64,000 nucleotides of DNA from Blastomonas sp. CACIA14H2 (GTDB lineage Bacteria; Pseudomonadota; Alphaproteobacteria; Sphingomonadales; Sphingomonadaceae), in contig AYSC01000001.1 in NCBI GenBank assembly GCA_000503195.1, forward strand, positions 62,001 through 126,000. Reading direction: 5' to 3'. Shown piece by piece: positions 33,241 through 42,362 of this stretch; the stretch's first letter is position 1; every line of letters starts with the position of its first letter. A program made the translations under genes and the position numbers. The notes below the pieces were generated by a model that saw only the letters and a program-made list of their open reading frames with translations, was not told where the DNA came from and made no database searches.

Positions 33241-33789
33241 CTAGGACATCAGGTGGTTAAGCCAGTAACCGATGGCAACCAGGGCTGACAGTGTGCCACC
33301 CGTCGCAAGTGCGACCCAGGACATTGCCAGCAGTTTCTGCCTGAAGTTCATCTTGTGTGGCTTTCCTCCTACTACGGCCAGTGCCCGCTTGATTGCTCCA
33401 GCTAAACCTCTGGCGCTTCCCAGCGGGACGGCGCTCGCGGTCGGCTCGTTGACGATATGAGAAGACATGGCCGGCAAGGGGTCACCTTGCCCGGCGATCA
33501 AAGCAATTTTCGTTTGGCCTGCAAGGTCCTCCGATCTTAATTGAAACTGCTTTAACTGGGCCTGATGCTCAGCAGTCGCCAGCAGTCGCGCGGCTTCCCG
33601 TCGGTCGGTAACGCCCAAGATGGCGTTTGCCCGAAAGATGTATTGATCGACCGTCCCGGCAGACAGATGGGTCTGCTGCGCAATCTGTTCTGAAGTGTAT
33701 CCCTGGTGCACCAGCCGAAGGCACAGCTTTTGAGTCTCATCGAGTTTCGAAAGCACGTTCGACAATGAAGCAACTCCCCAGCCGGACAC
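33241..33789 (-). CDS. LuxR-type HTH protein with C-terminal membrane anchor, right cassette
   Basis: 182-aa protein. The N-terminal LuxR/GerE-type HTH (LDETQKLCLRLVHQGYTSEQIAQQTHLSAGTVDQYIFRANAILGV) is followed by a linker and a single C-terminal transmembrane helix (about 155-178). Same architecture as the protein at 21665, with clear similarity in the HTH (ILGVTDRREAARLL against VLGAATRDEAALIY). Start GTG 33789 is approximate. First gene of the right cassette. Confidence 0.78.
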   Translation of the reverse strand: MSGWGVASLSNVLSKLDETQKLCLRLVHQGYTSEQIAQQTHLSAGTVDQYIFRANAILGVTDRREAARLLATAEHQAQLKQFQLRSEDLAGQTKIALIAGQGDPLPAMSSHIVNEPTASAVPLGSARGLAGAIKRALAVVGGKPHKMNFRQKLLAMSWVALATGGTLSALVAIGYWLNHLMS

Positions 33790-34366
33790 CCCCGATTTTG
33801 GGCTGAAAGAACCGCCAATCAGGTAACAGGAATCCGTTCCGGTTGAAATCCCGTCTGACTGGGGGGCGGTACAGAATTGGCACTGGAGGCTGGACCGCAG
33901 TCAGTTTCAAATTGTGTGAGATTCCTCGGTGCCGCTGGCACATGGGGAGATGCAACTACTTGATGTCTGCTGACCCTGAGAATTGGGCAAAACTTGAAGC
34001 GGTGATGGTGAACTGCGGCAGGGCGATCCAGCGAAACGGCAGACCCAATGCGCTACCAAATCGATTGGGTTTGGTCAGTACGCCGCAAAGGCGCCGCAAC
34101 ACTGACTGATAGTGATCAATGGCGGCTTTCGTTTCAGTCCGGCTGTGCTACCGACCCCATCCGGCATGTTAAGCGGCAGATCTTGTTCGAGGCCGGTAAT
34201 CAAGGCTCGCCGGCCAGACATGGTCGATCAACTGTTGGCGACATGAACTTGTCGATCCACTGGACCATCTGAAGTTTCCCTTGGCGAAAGCAATATCGCG
34301 TTCTCTCTTGTGCCCACCTATTCGGACCAATTCCGGCACTGCAATGCGAGACATCCGCTTCGTGGC
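33790..34366. other. Gene-poor junction between conjugative region and cobalamin locus
   Basis: About 580 nt with no protein-like frame longer than about 50 codons and no tRNA seen. It separates the transfer-associated cassette from the cobalamin genes and has lower GC than either side. It could hold the right end of a mobile element, but I could not find an att-like repeat partner in this window. Confidence 0.35.
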
Positions 34367-34873
34367 TTAACCTTTGAGTGGCACTGTAAGCCCAGCAAAC
34401 ATGATCTCGGCGCGATCGGCGATAGCCGCAATATCTTGATTGAGCCGTCCCGCCATGTCGCGAAACCGGCGCGCCAGCGCATTGTCCGGGACGATGCCCA
34501 TCCCGACTTCATTGCTGACCAATATTATCGGCGATCTGGCCGCCAGAAGTGCATCCATCAGCTGCTTAGACACTGGGGGGAAATCCAGTTCGTTTAAAAG
34601 TACGTTGCTCGTCCAGAGCGTGAGGCAGTCGACAAGCAGCACGCGGCCTGGCGCGGCCTCGCGCGTGATCGCCTCTGGCAGGTCGATCGGGCATTCGACG
34701 GTGCGCCAGCGCGGTCCGCGATCCTGCCGGTGCCGCGCAATCCGGTCGGCCATCTCATCGTCAAAGGCCTGCGCCGTGGCCAGATAGACGAGCTCGCCCG
34801 GCTGGCTCTCAGCCAGTGCCTGCGCCCGCGCACTCTTGCCGGAGCGAGCGCCGCCCAAGATGAATGTCAGCAC
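34367..34873 (-). CDS. cobU: Adenosylcobinamide kinase/guanylyltransferase
   Basis: About 168-aa bifunctional enzyme that phosphorylates adenosylcobinamide and then forms adenosylcobinamide-GDP. It has a P-loop FILGGARSGKSARAQALA, the EC-containing segment RWRTVECPIDLPEAI, VLLVDCLTLWTSN and the C-terminal EVGMGIVPDNALARRFRD. All are CobU/CobP hallmarks. GTG 34873 gives the usual family N terminus; an in-frame TTG lies at 34897. It is transcribed away from the rest of the locus, so it is not under the riboswitch that precedes btuB. Confidence 0.92.
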   Translation of the reverse strand: MLTFILGGARSGKSARAQALAESQPGELVYLATAQAFDDEMADRIARHRQDRGPRWRTVECPIDLPEAITREAAPGRVLLVDCLTLWTSNVLLNELDFPPVSKQLMDALLAARSPIILVSNEVGMGIVPDNALARRFRDMAGRLNQDIAAIADRAEIMFAGLTVPLKG

Positions 34874-34929
34874 CGCATCGACCCATTTCCCTTGCAAAGC
34901 GTTTTCACTCGCAATAATGCGGCGACGCG

Positions 34930-35108
34930 ACAGGTTCCCAGAGATGGGATTAATAGGGAACGCGGAAGCAGGGATAAACCCCTGTAATCCGCGGCTGTCC
35001 CCGCAACTGTGACCGGATAGCGGTCGCCCTGATATGCCACTGGAGGCCTCTGCCTCCGGGAAGGCAGGGCGAATGCGATGACCCGGGAGCCAGGAGACCT
35101 GCCTGACG
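34930..35108 (+). ncRNA. Cobalamin riboswitch
   Basis: A cobalamin (B12) aptamer upstream of btuB. Features seen: the early GGTTCCC...GGGAA stem, GAAGCAGGGATAAACCCCTG, CCGCGGCTGTCCCCGCAACTG, the B12 box GCCACTG (35037-35043), a GC-rich hairpin with GGAAGGC, and the closing GCCAGGAGACCTGCC. B12 binding is expected to repress btuB and the coupled downstream genes. Boundaries are approximate. Confidence 0.93.
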
Positions 35109-35264
35109 CAGTCGGTCCTTTGCGCGGACGGGGTGTTCAGCGTGATCGAGGTTCATCCTCGCGTGACGACATCGGTCGGGGTTCGCGCGCGGGTGACACA
35201 CCAGCGACAGATCCGTCGTGCCATCGGCGCGTGCAACCCCTTGTTGTTTTGACAGGGGATAGCC

Positions 35265-37205
35265 ATGCCTGATGCATTTCTGAAGTACACCCTATCCACG
35301 CTTGCCGTCTGCGTCTGCGTGAGCACTCCCGCCCTCGCGCAGGACATTGCAGCCGGCGCCGGCGCGCGCGAGCCGGTCATCGTGGTCACCGCCAACCGCA
35401 GCGCGCAATCGATCGACAAGGTCGGTCAGTCGATCACCGTGCTCGACAGCGCGGAGATCGAGCGGCGGCAGACCCAGGCCGTTGCCGACATCCTGCGCAC
35501 CGTGCCCGGCGTCACCATCGTGCGCAACGGCGGCATCGGCACGTCGACATTCGTGTCGATCCGCGGTGCGGAAAGCGACCAGACCGTGGCTCTGGTCGAC
35601 GGCATCAAGCTCAACGATCCCTCGTCGCCCGGCGGCGGCTTCAATTTCGGCAACCTGCTGGTCGGCAATATCGAGCGGATAGAGGTGCTGCGCGGCCCGT
35701 CCTCGGTGCTGTGGGGCAGCCAGGCGATCGGCGGCGTCGTCAATATGATCACGCGCCAGCCGACCGAGCAACTGAGCGTCAACCTGCGCGGCGAATATGG
35801 CTATCGCGATACCGGCCAGCTGGTCGGTAATGTCTCGGGCAAGGCGGGGCCGCTTTCGGCGAGCATCGGCGCGGGCTATTTCCGCACCGACGGCATCTCG
35901 GCGTTCAGCGAGGCGCGCGGCGGCACCGAGAAGGACGGTTACCGCAATTACGGCGCGAACGGCAATTTCAACCTGGCGCTGACCGACGGACTGTCGGTCG
36001 ATGCGCGCGGCTGGTATTCCGAAGGCCGGGTCAATATCGACGGCTTTCCGCCGCCCAGCTTTGCCTTTGGCGACGTGAACGAGGAATCGCGCACCCGCGA
36101 GTTCGTCGGCTATACCGGGATCAACGCGGCGTTGTTCGACGGACGCTTCCGCAACCGGCTGGGCTATGCCTATACCGATACGCGGCGGCGCAGCATCGCT
36201 CTAGACGGCGTGCCGAGCGAGACCTTTGCCGGCCATGGCCGCAACGAGCGCATCGAATATCAGGGCATTTTCGACTTTGCCGAGGGCTGGCAGCTGACCG
36301 GCGGGGTCGAGCGCGAGACCTCGCGCTTTTCGAGCAGCAGCTTCGGCGCGGTGCCCTCGATCGGCCGCGCGAGGATCGACAGCGTCTACGCGCAGCTCGT
36401 CGCCAGCCCGGTCCGGGGCCTGACGCTGACCAGCGGCGTCAGGCATGACGATCACAACCGGTTCGGCGGCGCGACGACGCTGGGGGCCAGCGGCGTCTAC
36501 GCGATTGCGACGACCGGAACCACGCTGCGCGCCAGCTATGCCGAAGGGTTCAAGGCACCCTCGCTGTTCCAGCTGCAGAGCGATTTCGGTAACCGGCTGC
36601 TGAGTCCAGAGCGCTCGAAGGGCTGGGATGCCGGCATCACGCAGGACCTGGTCGAAGGGCGGCTGCAGGCCAGCGCCACATATTTCCGCCGCGATTCCGA
36701 CGATCTGATCATCTTCATCTCATGCCCGCTGCCGCGCACCGGCATCTGCGCCGGACGTCCGTCCGGCACCTATGACAATGTGTCCAAGGCGCGGGCCGAA
36801 GGGGTGGAAATCGGCCTGGTGATGCAGCCGGTCGATGCGCTGCGGCTGCAGGCGAACTACACCTATACCGACGCCACCAACCGGTCGCCCGGCAACGCCA
36901 ATTTCGGCCGCCAGCTCGTCCGGCGTCCGCAGCACAGCGTCACTGCGCTGCTCGATTACCGCTGGGGCTTCGGGCTGGAAACCGGGGTCACGCTGACCCA
37001 TGTCGGCGCGAGCTTCGACAATGCCAATAACAGCCGCAAGGTCGAAGGCTATGTGCTCGCGGACCTGCGCGCGGCGTTCCCGATCACCGACCGCATCGAG
37101 CTGTACGGGCGCATCGAGAACCTGTTCGACGAGCGCTACGAGACGGTGTTCCGCTATGGCACGCCGGGCCGCGCCGGCTATGTCGGCGTGCGGCTGAGCT
37201 ACTGA
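35265..37205 (+). CDS. btuB: BtuB, TonB-dependent corrinoid receptor
   Basis: 646-aa outer-membrane receptor that imports cobalamin and related corrinoids using TonB. It has a signal peptide (about 1-25, ending ALAQ), a TonB-box-like region (EPVIVVTAN), a plug domain (VADILRTVPGVTIVRNGG ... VEVLRGPSSVLWGSQAIGGVVN) and a 22-strand barrel ending in the terminal aromatic VRLSY. Length is near that of BtuB. Position directly after the riboswitch supports the assignment. Start ATG 35265 follows AGGGG. The stop overlaps the next start. Confidence 0.93.
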   Translation: MPDAFLKYTLSTLAVCVCVSTPALAQDIAAGAGAREPVIVVTANRSAQSIDKVGQSITVLDSAEIERRQTQAVADILRTVPGVTIVRNGGIGTSTFVSIRGAESDQTVALVDGIKLNDPSSPGGGFNFGNLLVGNIERIEVLRGPSSVLWGSQAIGGVVNMITRQPTEQLSVNLRGEYGYRDTGQLVGNVSGKAGPLSASIGAGYFRTDGISAFSEARGGTEKDGYRNYGANGNFNLALTDGLSVDARGWYSEGRVNIDGFPPPSFAFGDVNEESRTREFVGYTGINAALFDGRFRNRLGYAYTDTRRRSIALDGVPSETFAGHGRNERIEYQGIFDFAEGWQLTGGVERETSRFSSSSFGAVPSIGRARIDSVYAQLVASPVRGLTLTSGVRHDDHNRFGGATTLGASGVYAIATTGTTLRASYAEGFKAPSLFQLQSDFGNRLLSPERSKGWDAGITQDLVEGRLQASATYFRRDSDDLIIFISCPLPRTGICAGRPSGTYDNVSKARAEGVEIGLVMQPVDALRLQANYTYTDATNRSPGNANFGRQLVRRPQHSVTALLDYRWGFGLETGVTLTHVGASFDNANNSRKVEGYVLADLRAAFPITDRIELYGRIENLFDERYETVFRYGTPGRAGYVGVRLSY

Positions 37206-38236
37206 TGCAGGGCACGCCGCGCGCGCTGGTCGGCGAATTCGCCCGTCACGGCGGGCGGATCGACCTTGCGCGCGCGGTGTTTCCCCATGTTGAGAATTGG
37301 ACCGATCTGTCGACGGGGATCGCGCCATGGCCCTACCCGGTCTCCCTGACTGCCGCAGCAACAGAGCAGTTGCCTGATCCGGGCGACCTTTCGAAGCTGG
37401 AAGCGGCTGCCGCGGTCTCATTCGGGGTGGACCCGACACGGGTCGTGGCGGTGCCCGGAAGTGACCTTGCGATGCGGTTGCTCGGGCTCATGCTGGGACG
37501 CAGATCCTTCGTCTTCCGCGCGGCCATCGTCCGGCCTGGTTATTCGGGTCATGCAGCGATGTGGGGCGCTTACAAGCCAGCGGCATGCGCATTCGACGAT
37601 ATCAGGCTCATGGCACCTGCTCATGACGTTCTTGCGCTTGCCCGGCCGAATAACCCTGATGGTCTTGTTGCCGATCCTCTGTTGCTGGAATGGGCGGCGT
37701 TGACTGTAGCCAAGCGCGGTGGCCATGTAATCGTCGATGAAGCTTTCGCAGATGCGGACCCGGCAAACAGCTTGGCGGGCAGCGATTGGCCAGGACTGAT
37801 CGTGTTGCGGTCCTTCGGCAAGTTCTTTGGGCTGGCAGGTTTGCGGCTGGGCTTCGTGTTGGCGCAGCAAGATATCGGAACCGAGCTGCGCGCGCTGATC
37901 GGCGACTGGCCCATTTCGGGTCCGGCGCTGGCGACCGGGCTGGCGGCGTACAGCGATGCGGAATGGCAAATCGCACAGCGGGGGCGACTGGCCACCGCAT
38001 CGAAGCGGCTGGTCGAACTTCTGACCCGGCATGGAATCGCGATTGTCGGGTGCACCGCATTCTTCACGCTCGTCTCCGTCCGTCACCGAGACCGCCTGTT
38101 CGTTCATCTGGCGCAGGCGGGCGTGCTCACCCGGCCGTTCGATTACGAACCCCGCTGGCTGCGGATCGGACTGCCGCGTGACGAGAGAGATTGGGCGAAA
38201 CTGGACGAAGCCCTTAGCAGCTGGAGAATGAGATGA
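37205..38236 (+). CDS. cobD: CobD-type threonine-phosphate decarboxylase / CobC aminotransferase
   Basis: 343-aa PLP enzyme of the class I/II aminotransferase fold that supplies the aminopropanol-phosphate arm of cobalamin (threonine-O-3-phosphate decarboxylase). Seen: DLSTGIAPWPYP near the start, ALARPNNPDGLVAD, HVIVDEAFAD, and the PLP lysine in VLRSFGKFFGLAGLRLGF. The N-terminal STGIxPxxYP form is typical of the CobC/CobD branch. It begins inside the btuB stop codon. In alphaproteobacteria the gene is often called cobC, which here would clash with the phosphatase at 46233. Confidence 0.88.
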   Translation: MQGTPRALVGEFARHGGRIDLARAVFPHVENWTDLSTGIAPWPYPVSLTAAATEQLPDPGDLSKLEAAAAVSFGVDPTRVVAVPGSDLAMRLLGLMLGRRSFVFRAAIVRPGYSGHAAMWGAYKPAACAFDDIRLMAPAHDVLALARPNNPDGLVADPLLLEWAALTVAKRGGHVIVDEAFADADPANSLAGSDWPGLIVLRSFGKFFGLAGLRLGFVLAQQDIGTELRALIGDWPISGPALATGLAAYSDAEWQIAQRGRLATASKRLVELLTRHGIAIVGCTAFFTLVSVRHRDRLFVHLAQAGVLTRPFDYEPRWLRIGLPRDERDWAKLDEALSSWRMR

Positions 38237-38844
38237 CCGAGACGCAAGAGGATTTTGCCCGCCACAATGCGCGGATGAAGCGCGTTCAGGCCGCGCGCGA
38301 AAGGATGCAGGCGCGCCGTACGCTCGAGCGCGGGCTGCTGATCGTCCATACCGGCAACGGCAAGGGCAAGTCCTCCTCCGCCTTCGGCATGGCGATCCGC
38401 TCGCTGGGCTGGGGGATGAAGGTCGGCATCGTGCAATATGTCAAGGGCAGCTGGGAGACCGGCGAGAAGAACTTCTTCCAGGCCAATCCCGATCTGCTGA
38501 CCTTCGAGGTGATGGGCGAGGGCTTTACCTGGGACACGCAGGATCGCGAAAAGGACATCGCGGCGGCGCGTGCGGCCTGGGAACGGTCGAAACAGCTGAT
38601 CCTCGATCCCGAATATGATTTCATCATCCTGGACGAGCTCAACATCGTGCTGCGGCAGGATACGCTGCCGATCGACGAGATCGTGGCGTTTCTCAAGGAC
38701 CGCCCGCTGACCAAGCATATCTGCATTACCGGACGCAGCGCGAAGCCCGAGCTCGTCGCCATGGCCGATCTGGTTACCGAATTCGGCGAGGTGAAGCATC
38801 CGTACAAGGCCGGGTTCAAGGCGCAGAAGGGCGTGGAGTATTGA
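38233..38844 (+). CDS. cobO: Cob(I)yrinic acid a,c-diamide adenosyltransferase (CobO/BtuR)
   Basis: 203-aa corrinoid adenosyltransferase that adds the upper 5'-deoxyadenosyl ligand. P-loop GLLIVHTGNGKGKSSSAFGM near residue 35, then VGIVQYVKG, EGFTWDT, YDFIILDELN and ICITGRSAKPELVAMADLVTE, all diagnostic for CobO/BtuR. Starts with an ATGA overlap and ends overlapping btuF (TTGA). Confidence 0.95.
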   Translation: MTETQEDFARHNARMKRVQAARERMQARRTLERGLLIVHTGNGKGKSSSAFGMAIRSLGWGMKVGIVQYVKGSWETGEKNFFQANPDLLTFEVMGEGFTWDTQDREKDIAAARAAWERSKQLILDPEYDFIILDELNIVLRQDTLPIDEIVAFLKDRPLTKHICITGRSAKPELVAMADLVTEFGEVKHPYKAGFKAQKGVEY

Positions 38845-39692
38845 TCCGCGCCTGCGCCTTGGTGCTGGCGGTTGCTGTCGCAGGCTGCGCCTCGCAGGCG
38901 GCTGACCGCGCCGCGCAGGACGACGTACGCAAGGCAGGTTCAACGCTGCCCCGGGTGGTGTCGATCAACCCGTGCGTCGATGCTGTGCTGATGCAGGTGG
39001 CAGAGCCCGGGCAGATTGCCGCGATCAGCCATTATTCGCAGGACCCGCGCGCGACATCGATTCCGCTCGAACAGGCCCGGCGCTTTGCCGCGACCTCGGG
39101 CACGGCGGAGGAGGTGGTCGCGCAGGCCCCGGACATCGTCATTGCGGGTGCACATGTCGCACCGGCGACCATCGCCGCACTGCACCGGATGCACATCCGT
39201 CTGGTGCAGATCGGCGTGCCCGAGAGCATCGCCGAGAGCCAGGAACAGATCCGCACGATCGCAGCGGCGGTCCATCAGCGGCAGCGCGGCGAGAGGCTGG
39301 TGGCGCGGATAGATGCGGCCGTTCGCGCAGCATCGGCACAGCAGGGCTCCACGCCTGCTGCGCTGATCTGGCAGGGCGGCGGGCTGGTGCCGGGCGAGGG
39401 GACTTTGGCGAGCGAGCTGCTCAGCCGCACCGGCTATCGCAACATGAGCCCCGCTTACGGCTTCAAGCGCTGGGACGTTCTGCCGCTCGAGCATCTGGTC
39501 GCCCGCCCGCCACAGGTGCTGCTGTCGGTCGGGGCCGAGGACAGCAACGACCGGATGCTGCGCCATCCGGTGCTGGCGGGCCTGCGCCAGGCGATTGCCG
39601 TGCGGCGTTATCCTGAGCGCCTGCTGCACTGCGGCGGCCCGACCATCATCGACGCGGTGGGTCACCTGGCCCGGATCAGGCGCGCGCTATGA
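38841..39692 (+). CDS. btuF: BtuF-like corrinoid-binding protein
   Basis: 283-aa periplasmic substrate-binding protein for a corrinoid ABC importer. N-terminal lipoprotein-type signal (LVLAVAVAGC), then a class III binding-protein fold: VVSINPCVDAVLMQVAEPGQIAAISHYS, EEVVAQAPDIVIAG, ALIWQGGGLVPGEGTLASELL. It starts at TTG 38841 overlapping the cobO stop; this rare start is supported by the overlap and by the signal peptide position. Next to btuC and btuD. Confidence 0.88.
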   Translation: MIRACALVLAVAVAGCASQAADRAAQDDVRKAGSTLPRVVSINPCVDAVLMQVAEPGQIAAISHYSQDPRATSIPLEQARRFAATSGTAEEVVAQAPDIVIAGAHVAPATIAALHRMHIRLVQIGVPESIAESQEQIRTIAAAVHQRQRGERLVARIDAAVRAASAQQGSTPAALIWQGGGLVPGEGTLASELLSRTGYRNMSPAYGFKRWDVLPLEHLVARPPQVLLSVGAEDSNDRMLRHPVLAGLRQAIAVRRYPERLLHCGGPTIIDAVGHLARIRRAL

Positions 39693-40660
39693 GCCGGTCG
39701 CTGTCGCTCAACCTTGGGCTTGGCGTCGCGCTCCTCGCGGCGATGCTGCTGTCGCTGATGGCCGGAAAGGTCTGGATCCCGCTCGACGCCTGGATCGCGG
39801 GCGATGCGCGCTGGCCGATCATCGCCGAGCTGCGCCTGCCGCGCACGGCGCTGGCGGCTTTGGTGGGGGCGGGGCTGGGCCTTTCGGGCGCGGCGATGCA
39901 GGGCTATCTGCGCAACCCGCTGGCCGATCCCGGACTGTTCGGCGTGTCGTCGGGCGCGGCGCTGGGCGCGGTGATCTCGCTCTATTTCGGCTATGCCGCC
40001 GCGCCCTGGCTGCTGCCGACCTTCGCGCTGGCGGGGGCCGCGATCACGATGGCGCTGCTCGCGCTGCTCGTCGGTCAGTCGGGCAGCATCATCGTGTTCA
40101 CCTTGGCGGGTGTGATCCTCTCGAGCGTGGCCGGATCGATGACCGCGCTGGCGATCAGCCTCGCTCCCACGCCCTTTGCCACCGCCCAGATCGTGACCTG
40201 GCTGATGGGCGCGCTGACCGATCGCAGCTGGGACGATGTGCGGCTTGCCCTGCCGCTGCTCGCGCTGGGGTGCCTGTTGCTGGCGTTCACGGGGCGCACG
40301 CTCGATGCGCTGACGCTGGGCGAGCCCGCCGCGCGGTCGATGGGCGTCGATCCCCGGCGGCTGCAGCTGCTGATCGTGATCGGCGTCGCCTTGTGCGTCG
40401 GCGCATCGGTGGCGACGGCGGGGATCATCGGCTTTGTCGGGCTGATCGTGCCGCATCTGGTCCGGCCCTTTGTCGGCAACCGGCCCTCGGCGGTGCTGCT
40501 GCCCTCGGCATTGGCGGGCGCGCTGCTGCTGGTGCTCGCCGACAGCCTGGTGCGCGCGATCCCGACCGTCAGCGAATTGCGGCTCGGCATCGCGATGTCG
40601 ATGCTCGGCGGACCGTTCTTCCTGGTCCTGCTGCTGCGGATGCGCCGGAGGTTCGCATGA
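39689..40660 (+). CDS. btuC: BtuC-type corrinoid ABC permease
   Basis: 323-aa FecCD/BtuC family permease with about ten hydrophobic helices. Family motifs: LRLPRTALAALVGAGLGLSGAAMQGYLRNPLADPGLFGVSSGAALGAV is cleanly recognisable in pieces (RLPRTALAALVGAGLGLSG, NPLADPGLFGVSSGAALGA), plus GFVGLIVPHLVRPFVG, the coupling helix for the ATPase. Overlaps btuF and btuD by 4 nt each. Confidence 0.94.
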   Translation: MSRSLSLNLGLGVALLAAMLLSLMAGKVWIPLDAWIAGDARWPIIAELRLPRTALAALVGAGLGLSGAAMQGYLRNPLADPGLFGVSSGAALGAVISLYFGYAAAPWLLPTFALAGAAITMALLALLVGQSGSIIVFTLAGVILSSVAGSMTALAISLAPTPFATAQIVTWLMGALTDRSWDDVRLALPLLALGCLLLAFTGRTLDALTLGEPAARSMGVDPRRLQLLIVIGVALCVGASVATAGIIGFVGLIVPHLVRPFVGNRPSAVLLPSALAGALLLVLADSLVRAIPTVSELRLGIAMSMLGGPFFLVLLLRMRRRFA

Positions 40661-41433
40661 GCGTGCTCGCGGTCGAGGGGATCACGCTCCGCCTGGGCGG
40701 ACGCCGCGTGCTGGGCCCGCTCAGCGCCGCGTTCGCGCCGGGACGCGTCACCGCCGTGCTCGGCCCCAATGGCGCGGGAAAGTCGAGCTTGCTCGCCTGC
40801 CTCGCCGGGCTCCACACCCCGGATGAGGGGCAGGTGCAGCTCGGTGGACAACCGCGTTCCACTTTTGCCCTGCGCGATCTGGCACGGCAGATCGGGCTGC
40901 TACCCCAAGGCGGCGACGTGCACTGGGACGTGGATGTCGCGACGCTGGTCGCGCTAGGCCGCTATCCGCACCGTGCGCGCTGGGGCGAGACCGAGGCGGA
41001 CCGCCAGGCGGTGGCGCGCGCGATGGAGGCGACCGATACTGCCCGATTCGCCAGCCGCACGATGACCGCGCTCTCGGGCGGCGAACGCGCGCGCGTGTTG
41101 ATGGCGCGGGTGCTGGCGGGTGAGCCGCAATGGCTCCTCGCCGACGAGCCGCTCGCCAATCTCGATCCTGCGCACCAGCTCGAGACGCTGGCATGCCTGC
41201 GCGATGTCGCGCGCGGCGGCGCCGGGGTGATCGTCGTGCTGCACGATCTGGGTCACGCGCTCCGGGTGGCGGACGAGATCCTGCTGCTGCGCGATGGCGA
41301 GGCGATCGCGCAGGGCGTGCCCGATGCGGTGCTGACGCCCGAGCGGATCGCGGCCACCTATGGCGTCTCCGCCGAGATCGGAACCACCCCCGATGGCGAG
41401 CGCTACATCGTCACCTCGAGCCTGGTGCGCTGA
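40657..41433 (+). CDS. btuD: BtuD-type corrinoid ABC ATPase
   Basis: 258-aa ABC ATPase energising the BtuC permease. Walker A VLGPNGAGKSSLLA, Q-loop LPQGGDVHWDV, signature ALSGGERARVLMAR, Walker B WLLADEPLANLD and His switch VVLHDLGHAL are all present. ATG 40657 overlaps the btuC stop; a long open frame upstream is an artefact in the btuC region. Confidence 0.93.
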   Translation: MSVLAVEGITLRLGGRRVLGPLSAAFAPGRVTAVLGPNGAGKSSLLACLAGLHTPDEGQVQLGGQPRSTFALRDLARQIGLLPQGGDVHWDVDVATLVALGRYPHRARWGETEADRQAVARAMEATDTARFASRTMTALSGGERARVLMARVLAGEPQWLLADEPLANLDPAHQLETLACLRDVARGGAGVIVVLHDLGHALRVADEILLLRDGEAIAQGVPDAVLTPERIAATYGVSAEIGTTPDGERYIVTSSLVR

Positions 41434-41435
41434 GC

Positions 41436-42362
41436 ATGCTGGCGCGGCCCGAACAGCTGCTACTCGCGCTGATCGCCGAAGCCGCGATCGGTTATCCCGC
41501 CGGGATGTTCGGCGCGATCGGTCACCCGGTGACGTGGATCGGCGCTGGCATTGCCTCGCTCGAACGCCGGTGGAACCATGGCGGCCCTGCGCGTCGCCGG
41601 GCGATGGGGGTGCTGCTGGTGCTGATCGTGGCGGGCGGCGCGGCGGCGATCGGGTGGCTGGTCGAAACCTGGGCAGGCGAGGGGGCGGCCGTGCTGGTCG
41701 TCGTTGCCATTACCACCACGGGCCTGGCGCAGCGCAGCCTCGACGATCATGTCCGCGCCGTCGCCCGGCCATTGCTTGCGGGCGATCCTGGCGGAGCGCG
41801 CGCAGCGGTCGCGATGATCGTCGGGCGCGATACGGCGGCATTGGACGAACAGCGCCTCGCGGTGGCGGCGATCGAGAGCCTCGCCGAAAGCTTCTGCGAC
41901 GGCGTGGTCGCGCCTGCCTTCTGGTTTCTGGTCGCGGGGCTCCCGGGTCTGTTGCTATGCAAGGCCGTGAACACGGCAGATTCGATGATCGGGCACCGCG
42001 ATGCGCGCTATCTCCATTTTGGCTGGGCGGCTGCGCGGACCGATGACGGGGTGAACTTCCTCCCCGCCCGGCTTTCAGGGCTGCTGGTGTGTATCGCGGG
42101 CATGGGCGGATGGCGCATCATGCTGCGCGATGCGCGCCATCATGCCTCGCCCAACGGGGGCTGGCCCGAAGCCGCGATGGCGGGCGTGCTCCAGCGAAGG
42201 CTCGGCGGGCCGGTCACCTATGACGGTGAGCCCGCGCATCGGGCGTGGCTGGGCGATGGACTCGCGCCCGGTGCGGAGGATGTGCAGCGCAGCCTGTGGG
42301 TCTATCGCCGGGCGTGCCTGCTGCTATGGCTGATGGTCGGAGGCGTAGCATGGCGGCTGTGA
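41436..42362 (+). CDS. cbiB: Adenosylcobinamide-phosphate synthase CbiB/CobD
   Basis: 308-aa membrane enzyme that joins adenosylcobyric acid to aminopropanol (phosphate). Hallmarks: [19 protein letters not shown] near the start, [65 protein letters not shown], and the [18 protein letters not shown] motif. It starts 2 nt after btuD and overlaps cobQ by 13 nt. Confidence 0.94.
   Translation: MLARPEQLLLALIAEAAIGYPAGMFGAIGHPVTWIGAGIASLERRWNHGGPARRRAMGVLLVLIVAGGAAAIGWLVETWAGEGAAVLVVVAITTTGLAQRSLDDHVRAVARPLLAGDPGGARAAVAMIVGRDTAALDEQRLAVAAIESLAESFCDGVVAPAFWFLVAGLPGLLLCKAVNTADSMIGHRDARYLHFGWAAARTDDGVNFLPARLSGLLVCIAGMGGWRIMLRDARHHASPNGGWPEAAMAGVLQRRLGGPVTYDGEPAHRAWLGDGLAPGAEDVQRSLWVYRRACLLLWLMVGGVAWRL

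Noticed and set aside
33843-34109. An 88-codon plus-strand frame in the junction region
   Set aside because: No ribosome binding site, no motif, and no neighbour supports it.
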